Both the position numbers and the translations under genes were made by a program. 64,000 nucleotides of DNA from NCBI RefSeq assembly GCF_001427905.1, contig NZ_LMEF01000029.1, positions 248,001-312,000 on the forward strand. Direction: 5' to 3'. The notes beneath the pieces are model-generated. The model made no database searches, had not been told where the DNA came from, and worked only from the letters and a program-made list of their open reading frames with translations. This stretch comes from Flavobacterium sp. Root420. Lineage in GTDB: Bacteria; Bacteroidota; Bacteroidia; Flavobacteriales; Flavobacteriaceae. How positions within the stretch are numbered: the first letter of the stretch is position 1; every line of letters starts with the position of its first letter. Of this stretch, positions 26,214-34,174 are shown one piece after another.

Positions 26214-27251
26214 ATGAATAAAAAGTTTGATAGCTTACTGGATAATAAATGGTGGCAGGAAATTGCTGTCGTCGCGTTTTCCTTCACCATATATACCCTG
26301 AAAAACGACTGGATGCTCTTTAGTTCTGTATCTTCCATCTTAATGGGCATTTTTTTCTACTTCATTTTATACATGCACGCCCAGTTCAATCGCTTTTTTC
26401 TTCTTCCTATATTATTCAAAACCCGACGCCCTTTAACTTATGTATTTCTAACGCTTTTTGGCGTATTTGTCTTTTCAGTTGTGCTGTATGAGATTACTAC
26501 ACTGGATATGTTTAGCAATTGCCGTTTGTATCAAAACTCGCATCAAAGAAGTTATGTCTACCAATTGGCGAGTGTTTTAGGGACATTGGTTTGTATTTTG
26601 AGCCCGATTATTGTTTTTAAATTCTACCGAATCCACAGAAAACAAACAGACGAAACGTTGTTGTTTAACCAAATGCAGCTCAATGCCTTAAAAGGACAAT
26701 TAAACCCGCATTTTTTATTCAATACCTTCAATACACTTTACGGAATCAGTTTGGAATTTCCGGAAAGAACACCGGATCTGATCATGAAAGTCTCGCAACT
26801 CATGCGTTATCAACTGGAGAGTAATAACAAACAATGCGTATCTTTAGAAGACGAACTGGAATTTATAAACAGTTACATTCAACTTGAAAAAGAAAGGGTA
26901 GGGTACCGTTGCGATATTACCTATGATTGCAAAATTGACAATGAAAACGCCTATAAAGTGTCACCGATGCTCTTGATTGCTTTTATAGAAAATGCTTTTA
27001 AACACGGAACCTGCGCGATTGAAAAATGTTTTGTGAGAATCATAGTGACGGTCGAAAACGGATCGCTGCATTTGCATGTGGTGAACTCCATTCCGACTAA
27101 GAAAACCGATGTTGTTTCGACTAAAATTGGCCTGAAAAACACTATTGAACGTTTGAATTTACTTTATGGAAAAGACTATAAATTAAACATTCAGGACGAT
27201 AAAAATACCTACATCGTAGACTTGAAATTACAACTGAAAAAGTTTGTGTAA
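26214..27251 (+). CDS. Sensor histidine kinase, LytS/YehU type
   Basis: A 345-residue membrane kinase. Four hydrophobic segments (about residues 15-150) are followed by the His_kinase domain with LNPHFLFNTFNTLYG (phospho-His in NPHF) and a HATPase with LIAFIENAFKHGT (N-box) and IGLKNTIERL. It has no extracytoplasmic sensor domain of note, so it may sense membrane state. The stop and the ATG of the response regulator overlap (TAATG). It is divergent from the RND efflux operon, its likely target. Confidence 0.92.
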   Translation: MNKKFDSLLDNKWWQEIAVVAFSFTIYTLKNDWMLFSSVSSILMGIFFYFILYMHAQFNRFFLLPILFKTRRPLTYVFLTLFGVFVFSVVLYEITTLDMFSNCRLYQNSHQRSYVYQLASVLGTLVCILSPIIVFKFYRIHRKQTDETLLFNQMQLNALKGQLNPHFLFNTFNTLYGISLEFPERTPDLIMKVSQLMRYQLESNNKQCVSLEDELEFINSYIQLEKERVGYRCDITYDCKIDNENAYKVSPMLLIAFIENAFKHGTCAIEKCFVRIIVTVENGSLHLHVVNSIPTKKTDVVSTKIGLKNTIERLNLLYGKDYKLNIQDDKNTYIVDLKLQLKKFV

Positions 27252-27949
27252 TGAAAGAAACCAAAAAATGCATTATTGTAGATGATGAGCCGGCGGCGCA
27301 TTATGTTTTGGCGAATTATATCAAACAAAATCCGGAGCTGGAACTTGTCTTTCAGGGCTATAACGGAATCGAGGCGATGAATTACCTGCGTGAAAATAAA
27401 GTTGATCTGATGTTTCTGGATATTAATATGCCGGAAATTTCAGGAATGGAATTGCTGAAGATTATTCCAACGCATCCCAAAACCATTTTAACGACCGCTT
27501 ATTCTGAATTTGCTTTGGAAAGCTATGATTACGGCGTGATTGATTATCTTTTGAAACCCATTTATTTCCCCAGATTTTTAAAAGCGGTGGATCGTTTTTT
27601 TTCAACAGAAAATACAGCACTAAAAGAAGAAGAGGCAATCGTAAATTCTGTTAGCGTAAAAGTGGACGGTTACTTTATGGATATTGAATTGGACCAGCTT
27701 TTATTTGCTCAGAGTTTTGGGAATTATGTAAAACTGCACACGATCAAAAGAACCTATTTGGCCTCCATCACTACCAGCGAATTAGAAAAATGCCTGCCGG
27801 AAAAGAGCTTTATGCGTATTCACAAATCCTATATTGTGGCTTTGGATAAAATTGATACAACGGAAAAAGACTTTGTGATCCTTAAAAATGAAAAACTCCC
27901 AATTGGGATTACCTATAAAAGAGAACTCTCTGATCGGCTTAAAAAATAA
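27251..27949 (+). CDS. LytTR-family response regulator
   Basis: A 232-residue regulator. The receiver (residues 5-120) has acidic CIIVDDEPAA, phospho-acceptor Asp in VDLMFLDINMPE and Lys in LKPIYF. A LytTR DNA-binding domain follows at about 135-230 (FGNYVKLHTIKRTYLAS, FMRIHKSYIVALDKI). It is translationally coupled to the LytS-type kinase. LytTR domains usually bind two direct repeats with about 12 bp between them; none was obvious in 26052-26213. Confidence 0.93.
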   Translation: MKETKKCIIVDDEPAAHYVLANYIKQNPELELVFQGYNGIEAMNYLRENKVDLMFLDINMPEISGMELLKIIPTHPKTILTTAYSEFALESYDYGVIDYLLKPIYFPRFLKAVDRFFSTENTALKEEEAIVNSVSVKVDGYFMDIELDQLLFAQSFGNYVKLHTIKRTYLASITTSELEKCLPEKSFMRIHKSYIVALDKIDTTEKDFVILKNEKLPIGITYKRELSDRLKK

Positions 27950-27988
27950 TACTTAAATTAAGATTGCTTACTAATTCATTATTTAAGG

Positions 27989-28026
27989 AAAAGCCTGTAG
28001 AAGATTAATTCTTCACAGGCTTTTTT
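27989..28026 (+). terminator. Terminator between the LytTR and DUF4386 genes
   Basis: AAAAGCCTGTAGAAG pairs with TTCTTCACAGGCTTTT (one A-C mismatch), and T6 follows. It separates two convergent genes and may work in both directions. Confidence 0.75.
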
Positions 28027-28038
28027 AATTGTATAATT

Positions 28039-28767
28039 TTATGCCGGATACTTTAGCATTTTTTGTTTCCAGACCGTCAGCTTTACGCCTTTAAAAATAA
28101 ACCAAAGAGTCAATGATAATTCTGCAATAAAGCAAGGTAATAACAATGCAATATTAGAAAATTGTGGTACAAGAATTAATGCAAAACTGTTTGTTAGATA
28201 ACACAAGCCGGCAATTGCCATCATGACTCCCAATGCTTTTGGCAAATAACCAGATTTGAAGATCAGATAACCTTCGATAAGACAGACAAATGCAAAAAAG
28301 ATCAATCCGATGGCAAATCCAAAATCGTGCAATTTAATAGATAAATACGATAATGTATTCAGTTGATCGTGACTAAAAGATTTTAAATATTCAGCATCTC
28401 CCAGGAAAAATAAAGCAGCCAGAAGATTTAGTTTATTGAGAGCCAATACAGCGGTTTGAATTAAATTAAAAGATAAATTCAGTAAAGCCAATTTTTTATT
28501 TATAGGTCTCAAGAGGCAATACAAAAGAATCATAATAGGCAAGTCGAGAATGTGCATGATTAAATCGCCTGCAATTCCGATTCGCCATAGAAATTCTGAA
28601 TGGATAATATTGTTGGCGGTCACAGTTGGATCTCCATAAACCAATAATTTATTCCGAACTAAAAGTTGCCCGAATATGCCGGCAATTATAATAATGAGAT
28701 AAAGTATTCCTCCGATCCTGATATAAAGCTGAGGCGAATCTTCAAATTTTTTAAGGTTAAATTTCAT
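28039..28767 (-). CDS. DUF4386-family membrane protein
   Basis: A 242-residue integral membrane protein with about six hydrophobic helices. The N-terminus reads YIRIGGILYLIIIIAGIFGQ, and the middle contains HDFGFAIGLIFFAFVCLIEG and SGYLPKALGVMMAIAGLCYL, the DUF4386 pattern. Function unknown. It is monocistronic and convergent with the two-component genes. Confidence 0.85.
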   Translation of the reverse strand: MKFNLKKFEDSPQLYIRIGGILYLIIIIAGIFGQLLVRNKLLVYGDPTVTANNIIHSEFLWRIGIAGDLIMHILDLPIMILLYCLLRPINKKLALLNLSFNLIQTAVLALNKLNLLAALFFLGDAEYLKSFSHDQLNTLSYLSIKLHDFGFAIGLIFFAFVCLIEGYLIFKSGYLPKALGVMMAIAGLCYLTNSFALILVPQFSNIALLLPCFIAELSLTLWFIFKGVKLTVWKQKMLKYPA

Positions 28768-28894
28768 AGTGGTTGGTAGTTTTAAAGTAAGACGTATTAG
28801 GTCCCAGTTTGTTACTTGTTTTTTAACATTTTTTTAAAAGTGTATTTATACTTTTTTAAAAATAACGTTTCGTGTAAAAAATATCTTTAAAATC

Positions 28895-28902
28895 TATTTT
28901 TG
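28895..28902 (+). promoter_or_regulatory. -7 box of the PepSY-like gene
   Basis: TATTTTTG matches TAnnTTTG. A TTCG at 28869-28872 gives a weak -33 with a 22-bp spacer. Confidence 0.4.
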
Positions 28903-28963
28903 TTATGAAAAAAGTAGTAATTTTAATACGCTGTTTAAGTAATAACTATTAAGAATTGAAATC

Positions 28964-29437
28964 ATGAAAAACGTGCTTGTAGCCATTTTCTTTTTGTGTG
29001 GAGGTTTTTTGATGGCGCAGGAAGGGGTTAATATGAAGGAAAAAGTGACACCACCCGAGAAAGTTTTATTTACTTTTCAGAAGGAATATCCAAATAAAGT
29101 ACCCGTTTGGGCAATGGAGTATGTTGGCGATGACAATGATGAAGTTCGCTATGAAGCGAAATTTAAAACAGATGCAAATGTAGAAGCGCTGGCCGTTTAT
29201 GACAATTTAGGCGTTTTAAAAGCCTATGAATTACAGATTCCGTTAAGTCAGTTGCCAGCAAAGGCACAGACTTATTTAAAGAAAAATTATCCGGCAAAAG
29301 CCATTCGTGAAATTGCAGTTGTGGTAGATTATAAAAACAAGACAACTTATGAAGTGGGAGTAGAGAAAAATTCCAGATTTTATGATGTTGTTTTTGATAA
29401 AGATGGTGGTTTTGATGTCATTATAGAGAAAAATTAA
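28964..29437 (+). CDS. Secreted PepSY-like (DUF2874-type) protein
   Basis: A 157-residue periplasmic protein with a signal peptide (FFLCGGFLMAQEG, cleavage near residue 19). Two PepSY-like repeats are visible: FQKEYPNKVPVWAMEYVGDD / YEAKFKTDANVEALAVYDN and LKKNYPAKAIREIAVVVDY / TYEVGVEKNSRFYDVVFD. The family is thought to bind or inhibit partners; function here unknown. A terminator follows. Confidence 0.8.
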   Translation: MKNVLVAIFFLCGGFLMAQEGVNMKEKVTPPEKVLFTFQKEYPNKVPVWAMEYVGDDNDEVRYEAKFKTDANVEALAVYDNLGVLKAYELQIPLSQLPAKAQTYLKKNYPAKAIREIAVVVDYKNKTTYEVGVEKNSRFYDVVFDKDGGFDVIIEKN

Positions 29438-29477
29438 AATACGTTTGCTTACTAATTCAATATATTTTTGAAACGAC

Positions 29478-29513
29478 AAGCCCGATAGAGATTAAAATTC
29501 TATCGGGTTTTTG
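29478..29513 (+). terminator. Intrinsic terminator after the PepSY-like gene
   Basis: CCCGATAGAGATT with TTCTATCGGGTTTTTG forms a 10-bp GC-containing stem followed by a T-run. Confidence 0.75.
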
Positions 29514-29519
29514 TTTTAT

Positions 29520-29654
29520 TGTTGTTTGTCAATTTCGACAAAGGAGAAATTTTCGCCAGTAATTCCGCAACGAGAATCCAATCTTTGTCGAGCTTCTCGC
29601 CGAGATTTGCCTCGCCAGTCACTATTGCTCGAGTCTGCTTCGAGATGACATACT
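29520..29654. repeat. TTTGTCAT-family repeat, longest copy
   Basis: It starts TGTTTGTCAATTTCGACAAAG and ends CTTCGAGATGACATACTG, so the ends are inverted relatives. It includes ATCTTTGTCGAGCTTCTCG and GATTTGCCTCGCCAGTCACT, shared with 19945-20031. Non-coding. Confidence 0.55.
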
Positions 29655-29684
29655 GTGCACATATTTAAAGATGCCAAAGATAAA

Positions 29685-30449
29685 TTACAACATCATTCCA
29701 CCAGAAACCTCAATACGCTGCGCATTTACCCAACGTGCCTCTTCAGTACATAAAAAAGCAACAACACCTCCAATATCGTCTGGTAAACCTACCCGTCCTA
29801 ATGCAGTTACTGATGCAATTTGTTGATTCATTTGCTCGTTGTCACGAACAACGCCTCCGCCAAAATCGGTTTCGATGGCACCTGGAGCCACGACGTTTGC
29901 TCTGATTTTTCTTGCCCCTAATTCTTTTGCCTGATATTTGGTCAACGTTTCAATTGCCCCTTTCATCGAAGCATAAGCGGCATAACCCGGGAAAGAGAAC
30001 CTTGCCAATCCCGTGGAAATGTTAACGATTCCGCCGCCATCATTCATTACACTTAATGCTTTTTGAGTCAGGAAAAAAGGACCTTTAAACTGAATATTGG
30101 TCAATTGATCAAATTCTGCTTCCGTTGTTGCGATGAATGAATTATGAATTCCGATTCCGGCGTTGTTGACTAAGAAGTCGAATTTATCAGTCTTAAAAGT
30201 GCTTTTTAAAGCTGCTGAAACACTCCCGAAGAAAGAATCAAAAGTACCTGAATCGGCTACGTTCAATTGAAGCGAAGCTGCCTTCTGGCCTAAGTTTTCA
30301 ATTTCTTTTACAACCGAATCAGCTTCTTCTTTTTTACTGTTGTAGCTAATGATGACATCAATTCCTTTTTTTGCAATTGCGATTGCCATATTTTTTCCTA
30401 AACCTCTGCTGCCGCCTGTTACTAAGGCGATTTTTGTATTTATTGCCAT
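29685..30449 (-). CDS. SDR-family oxidoreductase
   Basis: A 254-residue classical short-chain dehydrogenase. The cofactor motif is TGGSRGLGKNMA, followed by NNAGIG, the catalytic Ser in VNISTGLARFS, YASMK (YxxxK) and a C-terminal ALGRVGLPDDIGGVVAFLC segment. Substrate unknown. It is on the same strand as the broken SDR and the AraC gene upstream, and may belong to the same regulon. Confidence 0.9.
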   Translation of the reverse strand: MAINTKIALVTGGSRGLGKNMAIAIAKKGIDVIISYNSKKEEADSVVKEIENLGQKAASLQLNVADSGTFDSFFGSVSAALKSTFKTDKFDFLVNNAGIGIHNSFIATTEAEFDQLTNIQFKGPFFLTQKALSVMNDGGGIVNISTGLARFSFPGYAAYASMKGAIETLTKYQAKELGARKIRANVVAPGAIETDFGGGVVRDNEQMNQQIASVTALGRVGLPDDIGGVVAFLCTEEARWVNAQRIEVSGGMML

Positions 30450-30494
30450 TTTATTTTAGATTGTTGTTTATTGATGAAAGTGAAAGTGAAATGC

Positions 30495-30539
30495 AAGATG
30501 CAAGAGATAAGATTTTTTATGATTTGAATCTTGCATCTT
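30495..30539. other. Inverted repeat between two SDR genes
   Basis: AAGATGCAAGA (30495-30505) and TCTTGCATCTT (30529-30539) are perfect 11-bp arms around a 23-nt spacer. There is no clear T-run on the minus strand, so it may be a weak terminator or processing site. Confidence 0.35.
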
Positions 30540-30544
30540 AGTAA

Positions 30545-31268
30545 TTATGAATGTAAAGCTTCAAATGAAGCTTTTAATTCCGGAACACTTGCGTTTACTC
30601 TTGTTTCGCTGGTACCAAAAGTCAGTTCGTTTTTTCCGTTTTTTAATTGTTCGAAAATTGAAACAATAAAGTCAGCCACGCTTGGATGTATATCGTGTAA
30701 ACCAACCCCACCCAAATCTGTATTCAATGCTGGTGGAATAATTTCAATCACTTCAATATTTTTTGCTTTTAAAATATGACGAAGTGAGAGGGTAAACGAA
30801 CGGAAAAAAGCTTTTGTAGCCGAATAAACAGGAACTTTTGCAAAAGGCGAAAAAGCCAATCCGGAGGTTACATTCATTACTGTTGTAAGCGATTTTAACT
30901 GAATGAATAAAAGACGTTAAATGAAGAGGCGCTTCAATATTCGTGTTAAGCTCTGTTTTCATGCTTTGGTAAAAATCAGCATCGGTAACGGAAACCCATT
31001 TTTGGATTCCGGCATTGTTGATCAGTACATTTAAATCCGGGTGATTTTCAGCAATCCATTCGTAAAGTGCGATGCGCTCTTTTTCATATGATAAGTCGCA
31101 TACCTTTGTAATTACGGTTGGGAATTTTGCTTTAACTTCATTTAAAACAGCTTCTCTTCTTCCGCAGATAATTACGGTATTATTTTCCTGAATAAATCGT
31201 TCAGTCAGGCCAAGTCCAATTCCGCTTGCACCGCCTGTTATTAAAATTTTGTTGTTTGCTAAGTTCAT
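30545..31268 (-). pseudogene. SDR oxidoreductase (DltE-like) with a single-base frameshift
   Basis: The first frame from the ATG at 31268 gives residues 1 to about 122 of an SDR (ILITGGASGIGLGL, later LNVLINNAGIQKW). The second frame, ending at 30545, gives the rest (TVMNVTSGLAFSPFAK, YSATKAFFRSF with YxxxK, then IIPPALNTDLGG). They join at a run of four A on the plus strand (30909-30912). Removing one base there reads through as LTSLFIQLKSLTTVMNVT. So the gene is either a recent pseudogene or carries a homopolymer error in the assembly. An intact product would be about 240 residues. Confidence 0.75.
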
Positions 31269-31444
31269 CTTTTTGATTTTTTAAATTGATAAGACAAAGG
31301 TAGGAGCAAAGCAGAGCCGGGGAATTGTAAATTTCAAATGAAAGTTTGCGAAATTCAAATCGGGAAATCAATTCCAAAAATCAATTTCAAAAAACAATTT
31401 CAATTTCAAAATTTTAAATCTATCCCAAAGTCTCGGGACCAAAA

Positions 31445-32368
31445 TTAACTTCGGAAAGATAAAGGCGTAAAGGAGGTTTGTTTTTTAAAGAAATTAGAAA
31501 AATGCGCCAATTCTTCAAAACCTAAAGAAAAAGCGATTTCAGAAATGTTCCAATCCGTTTGTTTTAAAAGGATTTTGGCTTCGTTGGTTAATCTGCTGCT
31601 GATTAATTCGGTTGTGGTTTTTCCGGTGTTTTCTTTTAAAACCTTATTTAGATGGTTTACATGCACGGATAATCTTTCGGCGAAATCCTTGGCTGTTCGC
31701 AGTTCTAATCGCTGATGGGGAGATTCAATTGGGAATTGTCTTTCTAATAACTCAGCAAATAAAGAAGAAACCCTCGCAGCCGAATTATGTTTGGAATAAA
31801 GTGCCGTAATAGGTTGTAGTTTCTGTCCAAAGTGAATTAACTCGGCAACATAATTCCGAATTAAATCATATTTGTAGATATAATCAGAATTGATTTCTTT
31901 TTGTATTTTGTTGAAAATCAATTCCACTTCAATAACTTCTTGATCGGTAAGCTGAAAAACAGGATAGCCATCTGAAGCAAAAATAGGAAGATCGTCCAAA
32001 TCAATCCCGCTTTTGTTTTTCGATAAAAATTCACTCGTAAAAACGCAAAATTGCCCCGCCTGATTGGTATCTTGCGGTATGTAATTATATGGGATTTTTG
32101 GTGTTGCAAATAAAAGTGCCTGCTTCTCGATTTCGATTATTTTATCGGCATATTCAGATCTGTTTTTGCCTCGTATCAAACTTATTTTATAATAAGCCCT
32201 TCTGTCATAAGGCATAGCCGATTTTCCCTGCATTCTCTCCAGCAGTTCTTGAATGTCAAAAACATTAAAATGGCCAATTTCTTTTTTGATATCGTTGGGC
32301 AATAAGGAACTTGGTTCAATAGAGGTGCCTTTTGTAATTTCCTGGTAAAATGAATCTAGGGATTTCAT
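31445..32368 (-). CDS. AraC-family transcriptional regulator
   Basis: A 307-residue regulator. An N-terminal AraC_N-like domain (FNVFDIQELLERMQG, RAYYKISLIRG) is followed by the C-terminal double HTH at about 205-305 (FAERLSVHVNHLNKVLKENT, then ISEIAFSLGFEELAHFSNFF and FTPLSFRS). It lies 176 bp upstream of the two SDR genes on the same strand; regulators of this type commonly control adjacent SDRs. Confidence 0.9.
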   Translation of the reverse strand: MKSLDSFYQEITKGTSIEPSSLLPNDIKKEIGHFNVFDIQELLERMQGKSAMPYDRRAYYKISLIRGKNRSEYADKIIEIEKQALLFATPKIPYNYIPQDTNQAGQFCVFTSEFLSKNKSGIDLDDLPIFASDGYPVFQLTDQEVIEVELIFNKIQKEINSDYIYKYDLIRNYVAELIHFGQKLQPITALYSKHNSAARVSSLFAELLERQFPIESPHQRLELRTAKDFAERLSVHVNHLNKVLKENTGKTTTELISSRLTNEAKILLKQTDWNISEIAFSLGFEELAHFSNFFKKQTSFTPLSFRS

Positions 32369-32436
32369 ATGCTTGAATTGTAAAATTCAAATATACAAAA
32401 AAATGATTTTAGTTTCAGGTTCTTTGCTTTGTGCGG

Positions 32437-33000
32437 TTAAAACAAACTCCCCTGAATTAATTCGGGTTGAGGATTGCTGCCAAATGGAATCGTATCAATT
32501 ACAAAAAACTGCTTTTTAATAGGGTCCAATTCCCGCAAAACAATTTCACAACATAAAAAATCAATATCAATTGTGGTGAAAAGCTGTGCCGCAATTTTAA
32601 GATTTTCAGCAGTTAATCTTCGGGCGATAGACAGATGTGGATCGTCGCTTTTTTTCAGACTCAAAGGTTTCAACGTTTCCTGCGTTTTTTTGAGGATTGG
32701 TTTTAGTTTTGCTTTTGAATCTTGGTTTGGAGCAATAAAAAAGGCTCCGCTATTTTCATAAGCACTAAAATGGTCTAAGTAAACAGGAAAAGGAGTAAAG
32801 GTATCACAAGCCTTAAAAAGCTTTTGTTTGTATTTATCTATTTCAGATTCAGCAATGGTAAACTCACAGATCGTAATATGTGCCACAGAATTACAACTGT
32901 TATACCAACCTATTTTGTTTTTCAGATAATCTTTCATCGTCTTGATACCATCAATAACATCCTGTGAAGGGTAAATGGCAACTGAATATTTCTTTTCCAT
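32437..33000 (-). CDS. 2'-5' RNA ligase-like 2H phosphoesterase
   Basis: A 187-residue protein with the two HxT/S motifs that define the 2H superfamily: HITICEF (about residues 43-49) and HLSIARRL (about residues 122-129). Family members act on cyclic phosphodiesters of RNA or nucleotides; the natural substrate is unknown. It precedes the receiver-like gene in map order but follows it in transcription, with 53 bp between. Confidence 0.82.
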   Translation of the reverse strand: MEKKYSVAIYPSQDVIDGIKTMKDYLKNKIGWYNSCNSVAHITICEFTIAESEIDKYKQKLFKACDTFTPFPVYLDHFSAYENSGAFFIAPNQDSKAKLKPILKKTQETLKPLSLKKSDDPHLSIARRLTAENLKIAAQLFTTIDIDFLCCEIVLRELDPIKKQFFVIDTIPFGSNPQPELIQGSLF

Positions 33001-33053
33001 TAAATAAAAATGATTTTATAATTTCAGTATTGGGAGTGTAATTGTGCTGGTAC

Positions 33054-33368
33054 CTAAATTTTTCCCTTAAGATGTAATCTGTGTTCTATTTCTGATTTTA
33101 ATAAACCGCTTCCCCCGCCAAAATGCTCAATTACTTCGACATCGGGTTGCTGTTTTAAACAAAAAGAAGTAAACTCTTTTTCAACATGGTCTTCGATTCC
33201 GGAACTCAAAAGAACAATATCGATTTTGTTGTTAAGAAAATATTCCTGAGCTGTTTTTTCATCATTAAAACCTACTGCATTCCAGTTTTCATAAGCATTT
33301 ACCAGCCTGAGAAGAATCTCCAAAATGGGTTCGTTTTTTCCAAGTATTAAAAATTCAAATATTTTCAT
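33054..33368 (-). CDS. Degenerate receiver-like protein
   Basis: A 104-residue protein with a response-regulator-like secondary structure pattern (EFLILGKNEPILEILLRLVN, then DIVLLSSGIED). The usual phospho-acceptor Asp after the third strand is replaced by Ser (DIVLLSSG), so phosphorylation is unlikely. The C-terminal HFGGGSGLLKSEIEHRL is characteristic of a small Flavobacterium group I cannot name. It may be cotranscribed with the 2H phosphoesterase gene. Confidence 0.6.
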   Translation of the reverse strand: MKIFEFLILGKNEPILEILLRLVNAYENWNAVGFNDEKTAQEYFLNNKIDIVLLSSGIEDHVEKEFTSFCLKQQPDVEVIEHFGGGSGLLKSEIEHRLHLKGKI

Positions 33369-33375
33369 TTTTTTA

Positions 33376-33577
33376 GTTTCTAAGTTTTTTATTCAACTTC
33401 TGACAGAACTTGTAATTTATTTTACAAATGTATTTCTTAAATTCTTGTTTCAACTTAATCTAGAATAAGAAAGATTCTTTCTGAGTTTCTAAGCTTATAA
33501 GTTTTTTATTCAACTTCTAATTTACTTTACAAATTTATTTCTTAATTCACAATTGCAACTTAATCCAGGACAAGAAA
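33376..33577. repeat. Tandem direct repeat, two diverged units
   Basis: Unit 1 (33376-33472) and unit 2 (33485-33577) share, in order, GTTTCTAAG, GTTTTTTATTCAACTTCT, AATTTA(T/C)TTTACAAAT, TATTTCTTAA, CAACTTAATC and CAAGAAA-like words. It lies just upstream of the receiver-like gene and may duplicate its promoter region. Confidence 0.5.
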
Positions 33578-33779
33578 CAAATCTTAGCACCTTAGTATCT
33601 TACCGCCTTTAAAAACTTTGAAGTATTTTACTTGCAAAGTTTTTAATAACTATTTTTTTTTATTTTTTAGAAAAAAGTTTAACTGGAAGAAACACAACAT
33701 ATTGAAAAAATACAAAATGTTAAAAGTAGAAAAAATGCACAAAAATGAGGAAAACCGTAAGTTTTTCTTAAAAGTTGCT

Positions 33780-34005
33780 TGTAGTTTTGCGTCGTAGAAG
33801 ATCAAAAAGTTATGCTGCTTTGCCTTTTTTAACAGCATAATGTTCTTCTTAAAACTGTTTTTGGAGAAACATTTTTTAATGAAAATTTGACGAATTCATT
33901 TGATCGTGATTATTGTATAAGTTTGCAAGACATACAAAAGAGTCTAATTTTTATAGGGTTTTTAGATTTGGTTACACGTTAACTAAATTTAAAAACCCTT
34001 TTTTA
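33780..34005 (+). ncRNA. Candidate small RNA ending in an orphan terminator
   Basis: There is no open frame, but a TAAGTTTG (TAnnTTTG match, near 33918) and a TAGTTTTG (near 33783) lie upstream of a strong plus-strand terminator. The inverted repeat TTATGCTG / CAGCATAA (33810-33840) would be part of a transcript from the upstream box. No known RNA family was recognised. Confidence 0.3.
33956..34005 (+). terminator. Orphan intrinsic terminator
   Basis: GGGTTTTTAGATTTGGTTA (33956-33974) pairs with TTAACTAAATTTAAAAACCC (33979-33998), then TTTTTTA. Two pairs are G-U only on the plus strand and would be A-C mismatches on the minus strand, so transcription is left to right, towards the esterase gene and away from any visible plus-strand CDS. 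Confidence 0.65.
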
Positions 34006-34174
34006 TTTCACAAATTATGAAAACCTAAAGCTTAAACCGTAAGGAACGCTAAGATTTATGCCATGATCGCAATGTTATTAAACTCTTTGAGCCTTGATTT
34101 ATCCAAAGAGTTGAAGCCGCTTCTTGTGGTTCAATCAAATCGGATATTTTCGACGGTAATTCAATATATATATA

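Larger units (their letters stand above)
33369..34174. other. 806-bp intergenic region with tandem repeat and orphan terminator
   Basis: No convincing protein gene. It contains a tandem duplication of about 95-110 bp (33376-33577), an inverted repeat TTATGCTG / CAGCATAA (33810-33840) and a plus-strand terminator (33956-34005) with no gene in front of it. A 62-codon minus-strand frame at 33650-33838 has only Phe/Lys-rich low-complexity character. Confidence 0.5.

Noticed and set aside
28905..28952. 15-codon leader peptide before the PepSY-like gene
   Set aside because: The predicted transcription start from the -7 box at 28895-28902 would fall after the ATG, so the peptide would not be translated.
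33650..33838. 62-codon minus-strand frame in the large gap
   Set aside because: Phe/Lys-rich low-complexity translation, no promoter, and it overlaps the candidate small RNA region.
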